Notes: generated by a model from the sequence alone, not told the origin. A stretch of DNA of 64,000 bases from Vibrio superstes (GCF_003569005.1 NZ_BCUR01000004.1:2083111-2147110), one strand, 5' to 3'; counted from the stretch's first letter, positions 51,738 to 61,061 are shown. Numbers and translations: made by a program.

Positions 51738-52661
51738 TTATTTCGCCGCTTCAAGGGATGCAGAGTCATTGACCGCTGCAGCCGTCAGGCTTTTTACAAT
51801 ACGTTTAGTTAGACCGGTTAATACTTTACCTGGGCCTAATTCTAGAAGTTTTTCAACACCTTGCTCGTGCATCTTCTGCACACCTTCTGTCCAACGTACT
51901 GGGCAGTATAGCTGACGCACTAGTGCATCTTTGATCTTTGCAGGATCCGTCTCAGCAGCCACATCAACATTGTTGATCACTGGCAGCGTTGGTGCGTTGA
52001 ATTCAATATCTTTAAGTGCTTCAGCCAAGCGATCAGCCGCTGGCTTCATTAGTGCACAGTGTGATGGTACAGAAACAGGAAGAGGCAGAGCACGCTTAGC
52101 GCCGGCTTCTTTACATAGTGCACCAGCGCGCTCTACAGCCGCCTTGTTACCTGCGATAACAACTTGGCCTGGAGAGTTGAAGTTAACCGGTGAAACAACC
52201 TCACCCTGTGCAGCGTCTTCACATGCCTTGGCTATCGCATCATCAGCAAGACCAATAATAGCGTACATTGCACCCGTACCTGCTGGTACCGCTTCTTGCA
52301 TTAATTGACCACGTAGCTCAACCAGTTTAATTGCTTCTTTGAAGTCCATAACACCCGCACATACTAATGCTGAGTATTCACCTAGGCTGTGACCCGCCAA
52401 CAGCTCAGGAGTCGCTAGGCCTTGTTCGTTCCATACGCGCCAAACTGCAACAGAAGAAGCCAGTAGTGCTGGTTGAGTGCGATGAGTTTGGTTTAGATCT
52501 TCAACTGGGCCGTCTTGGATAAGCGTCCAAAGGTCGTAACCTAACACCTCTGAAGCTTCTGCAAATGTTTGTTTAACAATATCAAACTGCTCGCCAAGTT
52601 CAGCTAACATACCAAGGCTTTGAGAGCCTTGACCTGGAAATACGATTGCAAATTTGCTCAT
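51738..52661 (-). CDS. fabD: Malonyl-CoA:ACP transacylase
   Basis: A 307-residue enzyme with the acyl-serine nucleophile Ser92 in AGHSLGEYSAL and the partner His in PVSVPSHCALM; PGQGSQ is near the N-terminus. It loads malonyl groups onto ACP for FabH and FabF. It is separated from fabH by 78 bases containing a hairpin, and precedes fabG closely. Confidence 0.97.
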   Translation of the reverse strand: MSKFAIVFPGQGSQSLGMLAELGEQFDIVKQTFAEASEVLGYDLWTLIQDGPVEDLNQTHRTQPALLASSVAVWRVWNEQGLATPELLAGHSLGEYSALVCAGVMDFKEAIKLVELRGQLMQEAVPAGTGAMYAIIGLADDAIAKACEDAAQGEVVSPVNFNSPGQVVIAGNKAAVERAGALCKEAGAKRALPLPVSVPSHCALMKPAADRLAEALKDIEFNAPTLPVINNVDVAAETDPAKIKDALVRQLYCPVRWTEGVQKMHEQGVEKLLELGPGKVLTGLTKRIVKSLTAAAVNDSASLEAAK

Positions 52662-52691
52662 AATTCGTCCTTTAAGCCTTGCTAAATATTG

Positions 52692-52719
52692 AAAAAGAAG
52701 TGCAAAGGCACTTCTTTTG
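52692..52719 (-). terminator. Terminator-like hairpin between fabH and fabD
   Basis: On the minus strand AAAAGAAGTGC-CTTT-GCACTTCTTTTTC forms a stem of about 11 pairs closing a four-base loop, ending in a T-run, 20 bases after the fabH stop. Within an otherwise continuous fab block it may act as an attenuator. Confidence 0.75.
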
Positions 52720-52739
52720 GTTAGTCGAACACGCCTGGA

Positions 52740-53690
52740 TTAAAATTTAACCAGCGCAGAACCCCAGGTGAAACCACCACCAAAGGCTTCTAGCAACAGC
52801 GTCTGACCACGCTTAATCCGACCATCACGCACTGCTTCATCCAACGCTGTTGGTACTGTTGCAGCCGAAGTATTGCCGTGGCGATCAAGGGTCACTACCA
52901 CCTGATCCATAGACATGGACAGTTTCTTTGCTGTTGCGGTAATAATTCTTAGGTTTGCTTGGTGTGGCACTAACCAATCCAAGTCTTCTTTACTCATGTT
53001 GTTGGCTTTTAGCGTATCGGTAACCAAACGAGAAAGTTGGGTTACAGCCACCTTGAATACTTCATTGCCCGTCATGTGTAGCCATTTATCGACTTCACCA
53101 CCACGAACTGGCATTTCAAGACTAAGTAGCTCGCCATAACGGCCATCTGCGCCTAAATGTGTCGATAGGATGCCCTGCTCTTCGCTTGCACCTAACACCA
53201 CTGCACCTGCACCATCACCAAACAAGATAACCGTTGAACGATCAATCTCATCCACTGATTTAGACAGAGCATCAGAGCCAATAACTAAAATGTTTTTACA
53301 CATACCTGAACGGATGTGTTGGTCTGCGATTGACAACGCGTATACAAAGCCCGTACATGCAGCTGCCACATCGAACGCAGCACAACCAGGGATCTCTAAG
53401 AGTCCTTGGACCTGACACGCTGAAGATGGGAATGCATGACTACCACTTGTCGTAGCAACAATGATGAGATCGATATCTTTCTTATCGATACCGGACATTT
53501 CAATTGCATTTTTAGCGGCAATAAAGCCCATGTCCGCCACCGATTCATCGGGAGCAGAGATGCGACGTTCTTTGATACCTGTACGAGCAACAATCCACTC
53601 GTCGGCAGTATCTACCATTTGTTCTAGATCTGCATTGGTGCGCACTTGGGAAGGCAAATAGCTGCCTGTGCCTAATATTTTGCTATACAT
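52740..53690 (-). CDS. fabH: 3-oxoacyl-ACP synthase III (KAS III)
   Basis: A 316-residue condensing enzyme with triad Cys112 (AACTGFVYAL), His in WLVPHQANLRI and Asn in DRHGNTSAATVP. It starts fatty-acid chains from acetyl-CoA and malonyl-ACP. It lies five bases after plsX and is in the conserved plsX-fabH-fabD-fabG order. Full length. Confidence 0.97.
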   Translation of the reverse strand: MYSKILGTGSYLPSQVRTNADLEQMVDTADEWIVARTGIKERRISAPDESVADMGFIAAKNAIEMSGIDKKDIDLIIVATTSGSHAFPSSACQVQGLLEIPGCAAFDVAAACTGFVYALSIADQHIRSGMCKNILVIGSDALSKSVDEIDRSTVILFGDGAGAVVLGASEEQGILSTHLGADGRYGELLSLEMPVRGGEVDKWLHMTGNEVFKVAVTQLSRLVTDTLKANNMSKEDLDWLVPHQANLRIITATAKKLSMSMDQVVVTLDRHGNTSAATVPTALDEAVRDGRIKRGQTLLLEAFGGGFTWGSALVKF

Positions 53691-53695
53691 GAAGA

Positions 53696-54721
53696 CTAAT
53701 TTTGCCTCTCGAGTAAAACGGTTTCCAAACGGTCACTTATACGACTGGGTACTTGACGTTTGACCTCGTGAACTGCCTCTATGATTGCATTGATGATAGC
53801 AGTTTTATCCGCACTTCCGTGACTTTTAATGACAATGCCGCGCAATCCTAGCAAACTTGCCCCGTTATACTGGTCGGGGTTCAGCTGTTTTAGCTCAGAA
53901 AACAGCTCAGAGAAGAATAATTTTGAAATCCAAGCTCTTAGCTTAGACGACAGCATATGACGTTTTAGCCTTTCAAGGAATAGATTTGCGACTCCTTCAG
54001 ACGCTTTTAGGCATACATTGCCTACAAAGCCATCACATACCACTACATCCGCTTCATCGTGTAATAATTGATTAGCCTCGATAAAGCCGGTGTAATTAAT
54101 TGATTTTACCTGCTGAAGCATTTCAGCACAGTTTTTTACCAGATCATTTCCCTTAATCTCTTCCTCGCCCACATTCAATATCGCCACTCTTGGTGCACGT
54201 TGCAGGTGTTCTTCAGCAAGTGCCGAGCCCATCACCGCAAATTGAAATAGCGTGTTCGCATCGACTGAGACATTTGCACCAAGATCCAATAACCAGACTT
54301 TTTGGCCACTACGGGTAGGTAAAGCAGAGATGAGTGCTGGCCTTTCAATGCCGGGAAGTAACTTTAGACGATAACGAGAGAGTCCCATCAAAGCACCTGT
54401 ATTTCCTCCGCTCACACAAGCCTGTGCGGTCTGATCTTCAATAAGATCAATAGCTCGGCGCATAGAAGTGCCTACGCTGCGGCGCATTACGGAAGAAGGC
54501 TTATCGGTGTCGGCAATGACCTTATCGGTATGCTCGATATGAATTCGGTCTTTGGGGTAAGAACCCAATGTAGAGAGGTGGGGAATGAGGACAGATTCGT
54601 CGCCCACTAATATAATTTTCAGCTCTGGGAAAATAGACAATGCCTGCACGGCGGCAGGCACTGTAACATGGGGACCGAAATCCCCACCCATTGCATCAAG
54701 TGCAACGGTAATCGTTTTCAA
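53696..54721 (-). CDS. plsX: Phosphate acyltransferase PlsX
   Basis: A 341-residue enzyme with the family segments TVALDAMGGDFGPHVTVPAA, ACVSGGNTGALMGLSR, LDLGANVSVD, VVCDGFVGNVCLKASEG and NPDQYNGASLLGLRGIVIKSHG. It converts acyl-ACP to acyl-phosphate for glycerolipid synthesis. The start codon appears to be TTG (giving MKTITVALDAMGG), and no strong ribosome site is seen; it follows rpmF by nine bases, so coupling is likely. Otherwise typical. Confidence 0.95.
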   Translation of the reverse strand: MKTITVALDAMGGDFGPHVTVPAAVQALSIFPELKIILVGDESVLIPHLSTLGSYPKDRIHIEHTDKVIADTDKPSSVMRRSVGTSMRRAIDLIEDQTAQACVSGGNTGALMGLSRYRLKLLPGIERPALISALPTRSGQKVWLLDLGANVSVDANTLFQFAVMGSALAEEHLQRAPRVAILNVGEEEIKGNDLVKNCAEMLQQVKSINYTGFIEANQLLHDEADVVVCDGFVGNVCLKASEGVANLFLERLKRHMLSSKLRAWISKLFFSELFSELKQLNPDQYNGASLLGLRGIVIKSHGSADKTAIINAIIEAVHEVKRQVPSRISDRLETVLLERQN

Positions 54722-54730
54722 AAGGTAATC

Positions 54731-54901
54731 TTACTTGTTGATTACTTTTTTACCACGATAGAAACCTTCAGCAGTCACGTTGTGACGTAGGTGAGTTTCA
54801 CCTGAAGTTGCGTCTACAGATAGTGCTGCTGTAGTTAGCGCATCGTGTGAACGACGCATGCCACGCATTGAACGTGATTTTTTGCTCTTTTGTACGGCCA
54901 T
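54731..54901 (-). CDS. rpmF: 50S ribosomal protein L32
   Basis: A 56-residue basic protein beginning MAVQKSKKSRSMRGMRRSHD and ending FYRGKKVINK, the conserved L32 form without the zinc cysteines (gammaproteobacterial type). It was too short for the supplied long-frame screen but is certain from sequence and from its conserved place between yceD and plsX. Gene spacing to yceD is five bases. Confidence 0.98.
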   Translation of the reverse strand: MAVQKSKKSRSMRGMRRSHDALTTAALSVDATSGETHLRHNVTAEGFYRGKKVINK

Positions 54902-54906
54902 TGACC

Positions 54907-55443
54907 CTACTCCTTTGTCTTTGCTTTTAAGCTTTTTAAAACTTCGAACGGGTTTGGTTTATCATCCTCAATTTCTTCAGGAATATCACCAAAAACCAAG
55001 TTATGTGTATTTACGCTACATTCAGACACGTCGTGCATTGCTATTTGAGGCAAGTTTAGAAGGAACTCGTCTTCAACTAACTGTATGAGATCGCATTCAC
55101 CGTACTCGTTCAGATCTACCAAATCGTACTCTTCCGGGGCTTCCTCTTCGGTCTTTTCGCCCTTATTAGGGGTATAGACGAATTGGACTTCACAAACATG
55201 TGTGAAGTTCTCATTGCAGCGTTGACACTCTAAATCGACTTCGACGTTAGCTTTACCAGAGATAACGACCAATCGTTGTTCATCTAAGTCAAATGACAAT
55301 GTGACTTCTGCGTCGCGTTTTACGCCTTCGACCGACTCGGCCAAGCGCTTGAGCAGACTGACTTGGATGATGCCATCATAGTCTAGTCGTTTCTGAGCAG
55401 CTTTACTCGGGTCAACCGTTCGCGGTATTTTTACCTTTTGCAT
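54907..55443 (-). CDS. yceD: 23S rRNA accumulation protein YceD (DUF177)
   Basis: A 178-residue protein of the YceD family, with the two-cysteine motif LECQRCNENF and the C-terminal acidic ECDLIQLVEDEFLLNLPQIAMHD. YceD is needed for normal 23S rRNA levels in Escherichia coli and its gene is always next to rpmF. It is the first gene of the minus-strand block; its start region overlaps the upstream of yceF on the other strand, so promoters of both lie in 55444-55560. Confidence 0.95.
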   Translation of the reverse strand: MQKVKIPRTVDPSKAAQKRLDYDGIIQVSLLKRLAESVEGVKRDAEVTLSFDLDEQRLVVISGKANVEVDLECQRCNENFTHVCEVQFVYTPNKGEKTEEEAPEEYDLVDLNEYGECDLIQLVEDEFLLNLPQIAMHDVSECSVNTHNLVFGDIPEEIEDDKPNPFEVLKSLKAKTKE

Positions 55444-55560
55444 AGGGCGCGAATATTATCTCTCAATTTATATTTAGTCAAAGGAAAACAGAAAAAACTT
55501 ACTCAATTTTTGTACGTCGATTATTCTATAGCAATCAATACTGACCCACAGATGGAACTC

Positions 55561-56160
55561 ATGAGCGAATATCAAATCGTTTTAGCCTCAACATCACCCT
55601 ATCGAGCTGAAATTCTGCATAAATTATCTCTTTCTTTTACTCAGCTTAGCCCAGATTTTGACGAGACCGCTCAGGACAATGAAACACCAGAGCAACTCGT
55701 TGCCAGACTTGCTGAAGGAAAAGCGAAATCTTGCGCCCTACCCGATGGCAATCACCTCGTTATTGGCTCAGACCAAGTGTGTGTGGTTAATGGCCAAATC
55801 ATCGGTAAACCGCATTCGGTAGAAAACGCGATGAAACAGTTGCACGCTCAAAGCGGCCAAACTATTACTTTTTACACTGGCCTTGCATTATACAACAGCA
55901 AGCAGTGTCGCACTCAAGTGGTTGTTGATACCTTTAAGGTTCATTTCAAAACACTAACAGACACCCAAATCATGCGTTACGTTGAAATGGAACAACCTCT
56001 CAATTGTGCTGGTAGCTTCAAGAGCGAAGGACTGGGCATCGCTCTATTTGAAGCTTTGGAGGGTAAAGACCCAAATACACTAATTGGGCTACCACTCATC
56101 GAACTTATTACCCTGCTCGAAAACGAAGGGGTTTCTGTATTGGGTAACGCCGTTACTTAA
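55561..56160 (+). CDS. yceF: Nucleoside triphosphate pyrophosphatase YceF (Maf family)
   Basis: A 199-residue Maf protein: ASTSPYRAEILHKL near the N-terminus, then DFDETAQDNETPEQLVARLAEGKA, IGSDQVCVVNGQIIGKP and CAGSFKSEGLGIALFE. The last segment and the whole sequence fit the YceF subgroup, reported to hydrolyse m7GTP and modified nucleotides to sanitise the pool. The start is placed at the ATG before SEYQIVLAS; an ATG three codons earlier and a much longer frame start are less likely. It converges with rluC, overlapping by eight bases. Confidence 0.93.
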   Translation: MSEYQIVLASTSPYRAEILHKLSLSFTQLSPDFDETAQDNETPEQLVARLAEGKAKSCALPDGNHLVIGSDQVCVVNGQIIGKPHSVENAMKQLHAQSGQTITFYTGLALYNSKQCRTQVVVDTFKVHFKTLTDTQIMRYVEMEQPLNCAGSFKSEGLGIALFEALEGKDPNTLIGLPLIELITLLENEGVSVLGNAVT

Positions 56161-57097
56161 CGCGTAGCCTTTCGATAGCACGTTGCAGTTTATTTTCCAT
56201 TGGTGCAGAAATGTCCATTTCCTTTTCTGTTCCAGGATGAATAAATTTAATATTTGCCGCGTGTAAGAAAAGACGGTCAAGACCTACCTTTCCAGTGAAA
56301 GCATCAAAACGGCGGTCACCATAGCGATCATCCCACGCAATGGGATGACCTGTATATTGAGTGTGTACACGAATCTGATGCGTACGCCCGGTTATCGGGC
56401 TCGCCTGCAGCAAGGTTGCGTTGTTGAGCTTTTCAATTATCTTAAAGCGAGTTTCTGACGCCTTGCCGTTTGGGTTTACACGCACAATGCTGTTCACTTC
56501 ATTCTTGAGAAGTGGCGCGGTCACTTTACGAATGCTGCTCTTCCACTCACCCATCACTAACGCAAAGTAGTACTTCTGCACTGTCTTTTCACGAAACTGA
56601 GCCTGTAGATGACGCAACGCCGAACGCTTCTTAGCGACTAATAGGATTCCAGAGGTATCTCTATCAATGCGATGCACCAACTCTAGAAATCTCGCGTCTG
56701 GCCTAAGCGCTCGCAAGGCTTCAATAGCGCCAAACTTTAAGCCACTGCCGCCATGGACAGCGGTGCCCGATGGCTTGTTAAGGATCAGCACATGCTCATC
56801 TTCATACAAAATGCAGTGTTCGAGCTCTGACACCTTATTCAGCTTAGTGCTAAGGGCCGGCGCTTCTTCGGTAGCAGGCAAAGTTACTGGTGGGATTCTG
56901 ACGATATCACCCGCTTGAAGCTTGTATTCTGCTTTAACGCGCTTTTTATTTACACGAACTTCTCCCTTACGCACGATTCGGTAAACCATGCTTTTAGGGA
57001 GCGCCTTTAATTGATTGCGCAAAAAGTTATCAATGCGCTGTCCAGCCATGTCGGAATCTATGTCAACAAACTGTACTTGGGTTCTAATTTCACTCAT
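56153..57097 (-). CDS. rluC: 23S rRNA pseudouridine(955/2504/2580) synthase RluC
   Basis: A 314-residue pseudouridine synthase with an S4 RNA-binding domain at the N-terminus (about 17-75) and the catalytic Asp145 in LELVHRIDRDTSGIL; the C-terminal RTHQIRVH segment is also typical. It modifies three uridines in 23S rRNA. It is divergent from rne across a 602-base region, the same arrangement as in Escherichia coli. Confidence 0.95.
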   Translation of the reverse strand: MSEIRTQVQFVDIDSDMAGQRIDNFLRNQLKALPKSMVYRIVRKGEVRVNKKRVKAEYKLQAGDIVRIPPVTLPATEEAPALSTKLNKVSELEHCILYEDEHVLILNKPSGTAVHGGSGLKFGAIEALRALRPDARFLELVHRIDRDTSGILLVAKKRSALRHLQAQFREKTVQKYYFALVMGEWKSSIRKVTAPLLKNEVNSIVRVNPNGKASETRFKIIEKLNNATLLQASPITGRTHQIRVHTQYTGHPIAWDDRYGDRRFDAFTGKVGLDRLFLHAANIKFIHPGTEKEMDISAPMENKLQRAIERLRVK

Positions 57098-57699
57098 TCC
57101 CTTAGTCTAACATCCTAAAGTGCTGTAAATCACATTTTTCTCTACTAAAATGGATAACTGAAACAAGCTGTGCTCCTGTTTGTTGGTTATTTAAAAACCT
57201 GTGTACAACATTAAGCCGTCACAGTTTTGTCATTTTTACTGACATTTATTAAACACTTTAATATCAGCCACTTATATATGAAGCCTTCGCAGTTTTTAGA
57301 TTTTTTTCTATCCTTTATCTGTTTGTCGATTGCTGTGTATTAGTGACACTGTTATAGTTCGTCAATCAATATGCCCTCTTGGTTATTTTTTACACTTTTC
57401 TAAGGTGCAAATTGATAAAAAGACGAAAGTCGATTGTTCATTTCCCAGTGCTGCGTAAGGCATAAGACATTGATAATGAACAAACTTATCGCACGACTTT
57501 TACCTATCGATGCAGAGATCGACTGCAATTACTCGCAGATCATGTTTTTCTGAAGAGAAAAATGTGATGGCTAAAGTGTCCCCGAGCATCCCTTCCAGCC
57601 GAGAGGCTGCATTGATTGACCATGGGATCAGACACCATCGATAGAAACAATTGCGATAATCACAAATGAAATAATTAAAGAATCACAACGAGATTTCGA
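57098..57699 (+). promoter_or_regulatory. rluC/rne divergent region and structured rne 5' leader
   Basis: The 602 bases between rluC and rne hold both promoters and probably a long rne leader. Near rne there is a hairpin at 57539-57568 (ATCATGTTTTTCT-GAAG-AGAAAAATGTGAT, fully paired with two G-U pairs), another at 57523-57538 (CTGC/GCAG), and a GNRA-loop hairpin CAGCC-GAGA-GGCTG at 57596-57609. These recall the stem-loops of the Escherichia coli rne leader through which RNase E controls its own mRNA. Same function is inference. Confidence 0.65.
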
Positions 57700-60600
57700 A
57701 TGAAAAGAATGTTAATTAACGCAACTCAAAAAGAAGAGTTGCGTGTCGCCCTCGTTGATGGACAGAAGCTATTCGATCTAGATATCGAAAGCCCTGGCCA
57801 TGAATCAAAGAAGGCGAATATCTACAAAGGACGTATCACACGCATCGAACCAAGCCTAGAAGCGGCGTTTGTTGACTATGGTGCAGAGCGACACGGTTTC
57901 CTCCCTCTAAAAGAAGTTGCTCGCGACTACTTTCCCGCTGGTTACACATACCAAGGCCGTCCAAGCATTAAAGAAGTGCTTAAAGAAGGCCAAGAAGTCA
58001 TTGTACAAGTAGAGAAAGAAGAACGTGGTAACAAGGGCGCAGCCCTAACTACCTTTATCTCTCTTGCGGGTAGCTACCTAGTACTGATGCCTAACAACCC
58101 TCGTGCAGGCGGTATTTCTCGTCGTATCGAAGGTGACGAGCGCACTCAACTTAAAGCAGCTCTAAGTACATTAGAACTGCCTCAAGGCATGGGTTTAATC
58201 GTTCGTACAGCAGGTGTTGGTAAGAGTGCTGAGGAGCTTGAATGGGATCTAAACGTACTTCTTAACCACTGGAATGCAGTAAAAGAAGCGTCTGATGCAA
58301 ATCAAGCGCCTTTCCTGATCCACCAAGAAAGTAACGTTATCGTTCGAGCTATTCGCGACTACTTGCGTCGTGATATTGGCGAGATCCTTATCGATAGCAA
58401 CACTATCTTTGAGCGTGCTCAAGCGCACATTCAATTGGTTCGTCCTGACTTTATCAACCGTGTTAAAAAATACGAAGGTGAAGTACCACTATTTAGCCAC
58501 TACCAAATTGAAAGCCAAATCGACTCTGCGTTCCAGCGTGAAGTTCGTTTGCCTTCTGGTGGCTCAATCGTTATCGACCCAACTGAAGCGTTGACCTCTA
58601 TCGATATCAACTCTGCTCGCGCAACAAAGGGTAGCGATATCGAAGAAACCGCACTGAACACTAACCTAGAAGCTGCCGATGAGATTGCTCGTCAGTTGCG
58701 TCTACGTGACCTAGGTGGCCTGGTTGTTATCGATTTCATCGATATGACTCCAGTACGCCACCAGCGTGAAGTAGAAAACCGTCTTCGTGAAGCTGCGCGT
58801 CTTGACCGTGCTCGCGTACAGATCGGTCGTATCTCTCGCTTCGGTCTTCTAGAGATGTCTCGTCAACGTCTGAGCCCTTCTCTAGCAGAAGCAAGCCACC
58901 ACATCTGTCCTCGTTGTTCGGGTACGGGTGTTGTGCGTGACAATGAGTCTCTAGCGCTGTCTATCCTTCGTTTGATTGAAGAAGAAGCTCTAAAAGACAA
59001 CACTGCTCAAGTACTTGCTGTTGTGCCTGTGCCTATCGCCTCTTACTTGATGAACGAGAAGCGACGCAGTGTGAATCACATCGAGCGTTGCCAAGAAGTT
59101 AAGATCCTTATTGTTCCTAACTCAGACATGGAAACTCCTCACTTTGAGGTTGTTCGTGTTCGTGAAGGTGAAGAACAAAGCCTGCTTTCTTACCTATTGC
59201 CGAAGAAACTAGACGCAATGAAAGAAGCAGAAGCTCGTGATGCTGGTGAAGTTGAAGCTGCACCTCGACGCATTGAAGAGCCTGCACTTCAAGGTTTTGC
59301 CTCTCCTGCACAATCAGCAGCGCCTGCGCCAAAACCACAAGCAGCACCTGCTGCGGCAACACCTGTAGCGACGGCTCCAGCTAAGCCTGCAGCACCTGGC
59401 CTATTCTCTCGCATCATCTCAGCGATCAGTAAACTGTTCAGCTCAGAAGAAGAAGTGAAAGAAGAGAAACCGGCTGTTGAAGAAAGCAAGCCAAAACCGC
59501 AACGTCGCGATCGTAACGATAACCGTCGTCGCAATAACCGTGATAACCGTCGTCGTACCAATCGTCCAAACCGTAACAAGTCTGAGAACGAAGAGACCAC
59601 GACAGAAGCACCTCGCGAACAAGCACCTCAACAAGATTCACCTCGTAAAGAGAACAAGCGTAAACCTCGTAAAGAGAGAAAAGCGCCAAGCAAAGTTGAA
59701 GAGCAAGGTAAACAAATTGCCGAGCAAGCTCAGCAAGAGCCTGAAGCGAAGAACGACAAAGAAACCAAGACAAGTCAGGTTAAACAGCGTCGTCAACGTC
59801 GTCAGATGAAGAAACAAGTACGCGTTAAGGATCAGCAAGCAGATGCGAACCAACAGAACGTAACTGCAGAAGCTCCAGCGGCTAAAGTGTCTAAACCTGA
59901 AGCAGAAAAACCAGCGAAGAAGCAACAACCGAAAGGCAAAGCTCCAGCTGAAGACAATGCTCAAGGTGAAAACTCTGAGAAGAACGAAGCGCCACAACAA
60001 CGCCGTAACCGCCGCTCTCCGCGTCACCTACGTGCAAGTGGTCAACGTCGTCGTCGCGGTCGTGATCGCAGACCTAACCCATTCCGCCTGCGCAAAGGTG
60101 GTGTTGCCTCTCCAGAGATGGCAATGGGTAAAGTAATGCCTAAGTACGACTTGCCTAAGCCGAAGAAAAAAGCGCCTAAAGTTGAAGAAACAACCGCTAG
60201 CGTAATCGGTGGTGTTGCTTTCCCAGAAATGTCTATGGGTAAAGTTATCGTAATGAAAGCAGCTCAACCTGTTAAAGCAGAACAGCCTAAGGTAGCCCCT
60301 AAAGTTGAAGAAGCTAAGGTTGAAGTCGCTAAGGTTACTGAAGCTAAAGTTGCTGAAACTAAGGTAGAGCAAGCGAAACCTGTAGTTGCAGAAGCAAAAG
60401 CTGAAGCACCCGTTGCAGCACCTATCGTTGCAGAAACTATTGAGCAACAGCCTGTTGAACAGCAGCCTGCACCCGTAGTTGAAACTCCTGCTCCAGAAGC
60501 TGTAGTAGTTGAAGCGACGCCTGTTGAAGCTGCGCCAGTAGAAACAGCAGAAGTTGTTACTCCTGAAGTAGCGAAGCAGCCAGAAGCGAAAGCTGCACCT

Positions 60601-60813
60601 GCTCCAAAAGCACAGCAGTCTGCTCCTAAAGCGACCATGAGCTGTAAGGGTCACGCAGGGTCAGGAATGACAAGCGCGCCTGGTCCACAGGAAACACGTG
60701 AGATTACTGTCAAGGCAGCCGATTTCCGTAGCGAACGCCTACAAGGTAAAGCCGGTGGCAGTCAGTCTGCTACAGCTAAGGCAACGGCCGGAACCACTAA
60801 ACCAAATTACTAA
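57700..60813 (+). CDS. rne: Ribonuclease E
   Basis: A 1037-residue endoribonuclease. The catalytic half (1-about 520) has the S1 domain at about 35-125, the 5' sensor, the DNase-like domain (VVIDFIDMTPVRHQREVENRLREA), and the zinc-link cysteines Cys403 and Cys406 (CPRCSGTG). The C-terminal scaffold has a membrane-binding amphipathic helix (about 565-580, GLFSRIISAISKLFSSEEE), two Arg-rich RNA-binding stretches (about 605-635 and 765-795), two copies of GGVAxPEMxMGKV (800-812 and 837-849), an Ala/Pro/Glu/Lys-rich repeat tract (about 855-970) and a C-terminal KGHAGSGMTSAP segment like the PNPase-binding end of Escherichia coli RNase E. It organises the RNA degradosome at the inner membrane. Confidence 0.97.
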   Translation: MKRMLINATQKEELRVALVDGQKLFDLDIESPGHESKKANIYKGRITRIEPSLEAAFVDYGAERHGFLPLKEVARDYFPAGYTYQGRPSIKEVLKEGQEVIVQVEKEERGNKGAALTTFISLAGSYLVLMPNNPRAGGISRRIEGDERTQLKAALSTLELPQGMGLIVRTAGVGKSAEELEWDLNVLLNHWNAVKEASDANQAPFLIHQESNVIVRAIRDYLRRDIGEILIDSNTIFERAQAHIQLVRPDFINRVKKYEGEVPLFSHYQIESQIDSAFQREVRLPSGGSIVIDPTEALTSIDINSARATKGSDIEETALNTNLEAADEIARQLRLRDLGGLVVIDFIDMTPVRHQREVENRLREAARLDRARVQIGRISRFGLLEMSRQRLSPSLAEASHHICPRCSGTGVVRDNESLALSILRLIEEEALKDNTAQVLAVVPVPIASYLMNEKRRSVNHIERCQEVKILIVPNSDMETPHFEVVRVREGEEQSLLSYLLPKKLDAMKEAEARDAGEVEAAPRRIEEPALQGFASPAQSAAPAPKPQAAPAAATPVATAPAKPAAPGLFSRIISAISKLFSSEEEVKEEKPAVEESKPKPQRRDRNDNRRRNNRDNRRRTNRPNRNKSENEETTTEAPREQAPQQDSPRKENKRKPRKERKAPSKVEEQGKQIAEQAQQEPEAKNDKETKTSQVKQRRQRRQMKKQVRVKDQQADANQQNVTAEAPAAKVSKPEAEKPAKKQQPKGKAPAEDNAQGENSEKNEAPQQRRNRRSPRHLRASGQRRRRGRDRRPNPFRLRKGGVASPEMAMGKVMPKYDLPKPKKKAPKVEETTASVIGGVAFPEMSMGKVIVMKAAQPVKAEQPKVAPKVEEAKVEVAKVTEAKVAETKVEQAKPVVAEAKAEAPVAAPIVAETIEQQPVEQQPAPVVETPAPEAVVVEATPVEAAPVETAEVVTPEVAKQPEAKAAPAPKAQQSAPKATMSCKGHAGSGMTSAPGPQETREITVKAADFRSERLQGKAGGSQSATAKATAGTTKPNY

Positions 60814-60830
60814 TTTGGATTAGCCAGAAA

Positions 60831-60860
60831 AGAGTCAGCTTTATGCTGGCTCTTTTTTTT
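60831..60860 (+). terminator. Terminator of rne
   Basis: Stem AGAGTCAGC/GCTGGCTCT with a five-base loop, one mismatch, followed by eight T residues, 18 bases after the rne stop. Confidence 0.9.
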
Positions 60861-61061
60861 ACCTAATCTATTGGATATTACTGCTGTTTCTCATCCCCTG
60901 ATTGCACTTCAACCTCGTTTCCGTTAGCATTCGCCGACGAAAATTATAATAGCAAGCACGAATGTGTTACCTAGTGTAACCATATTCCGCAAATTTCCAC
61001 TATCACGACTATTCTTTAAGTCTTCGGTCGTGAACCCAAACCAAAAGATGAAATAACACAA

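Noticed and set aside
60028..60654. Long minus-strand reading frame opposite the rne C-terminal repeat region
   Set aside because: A Phe/Tyr/Cys/Arg-rich product is the expected shadow of an Ala/Glu/Lys/Pro-rich repeat tract; no start signals.
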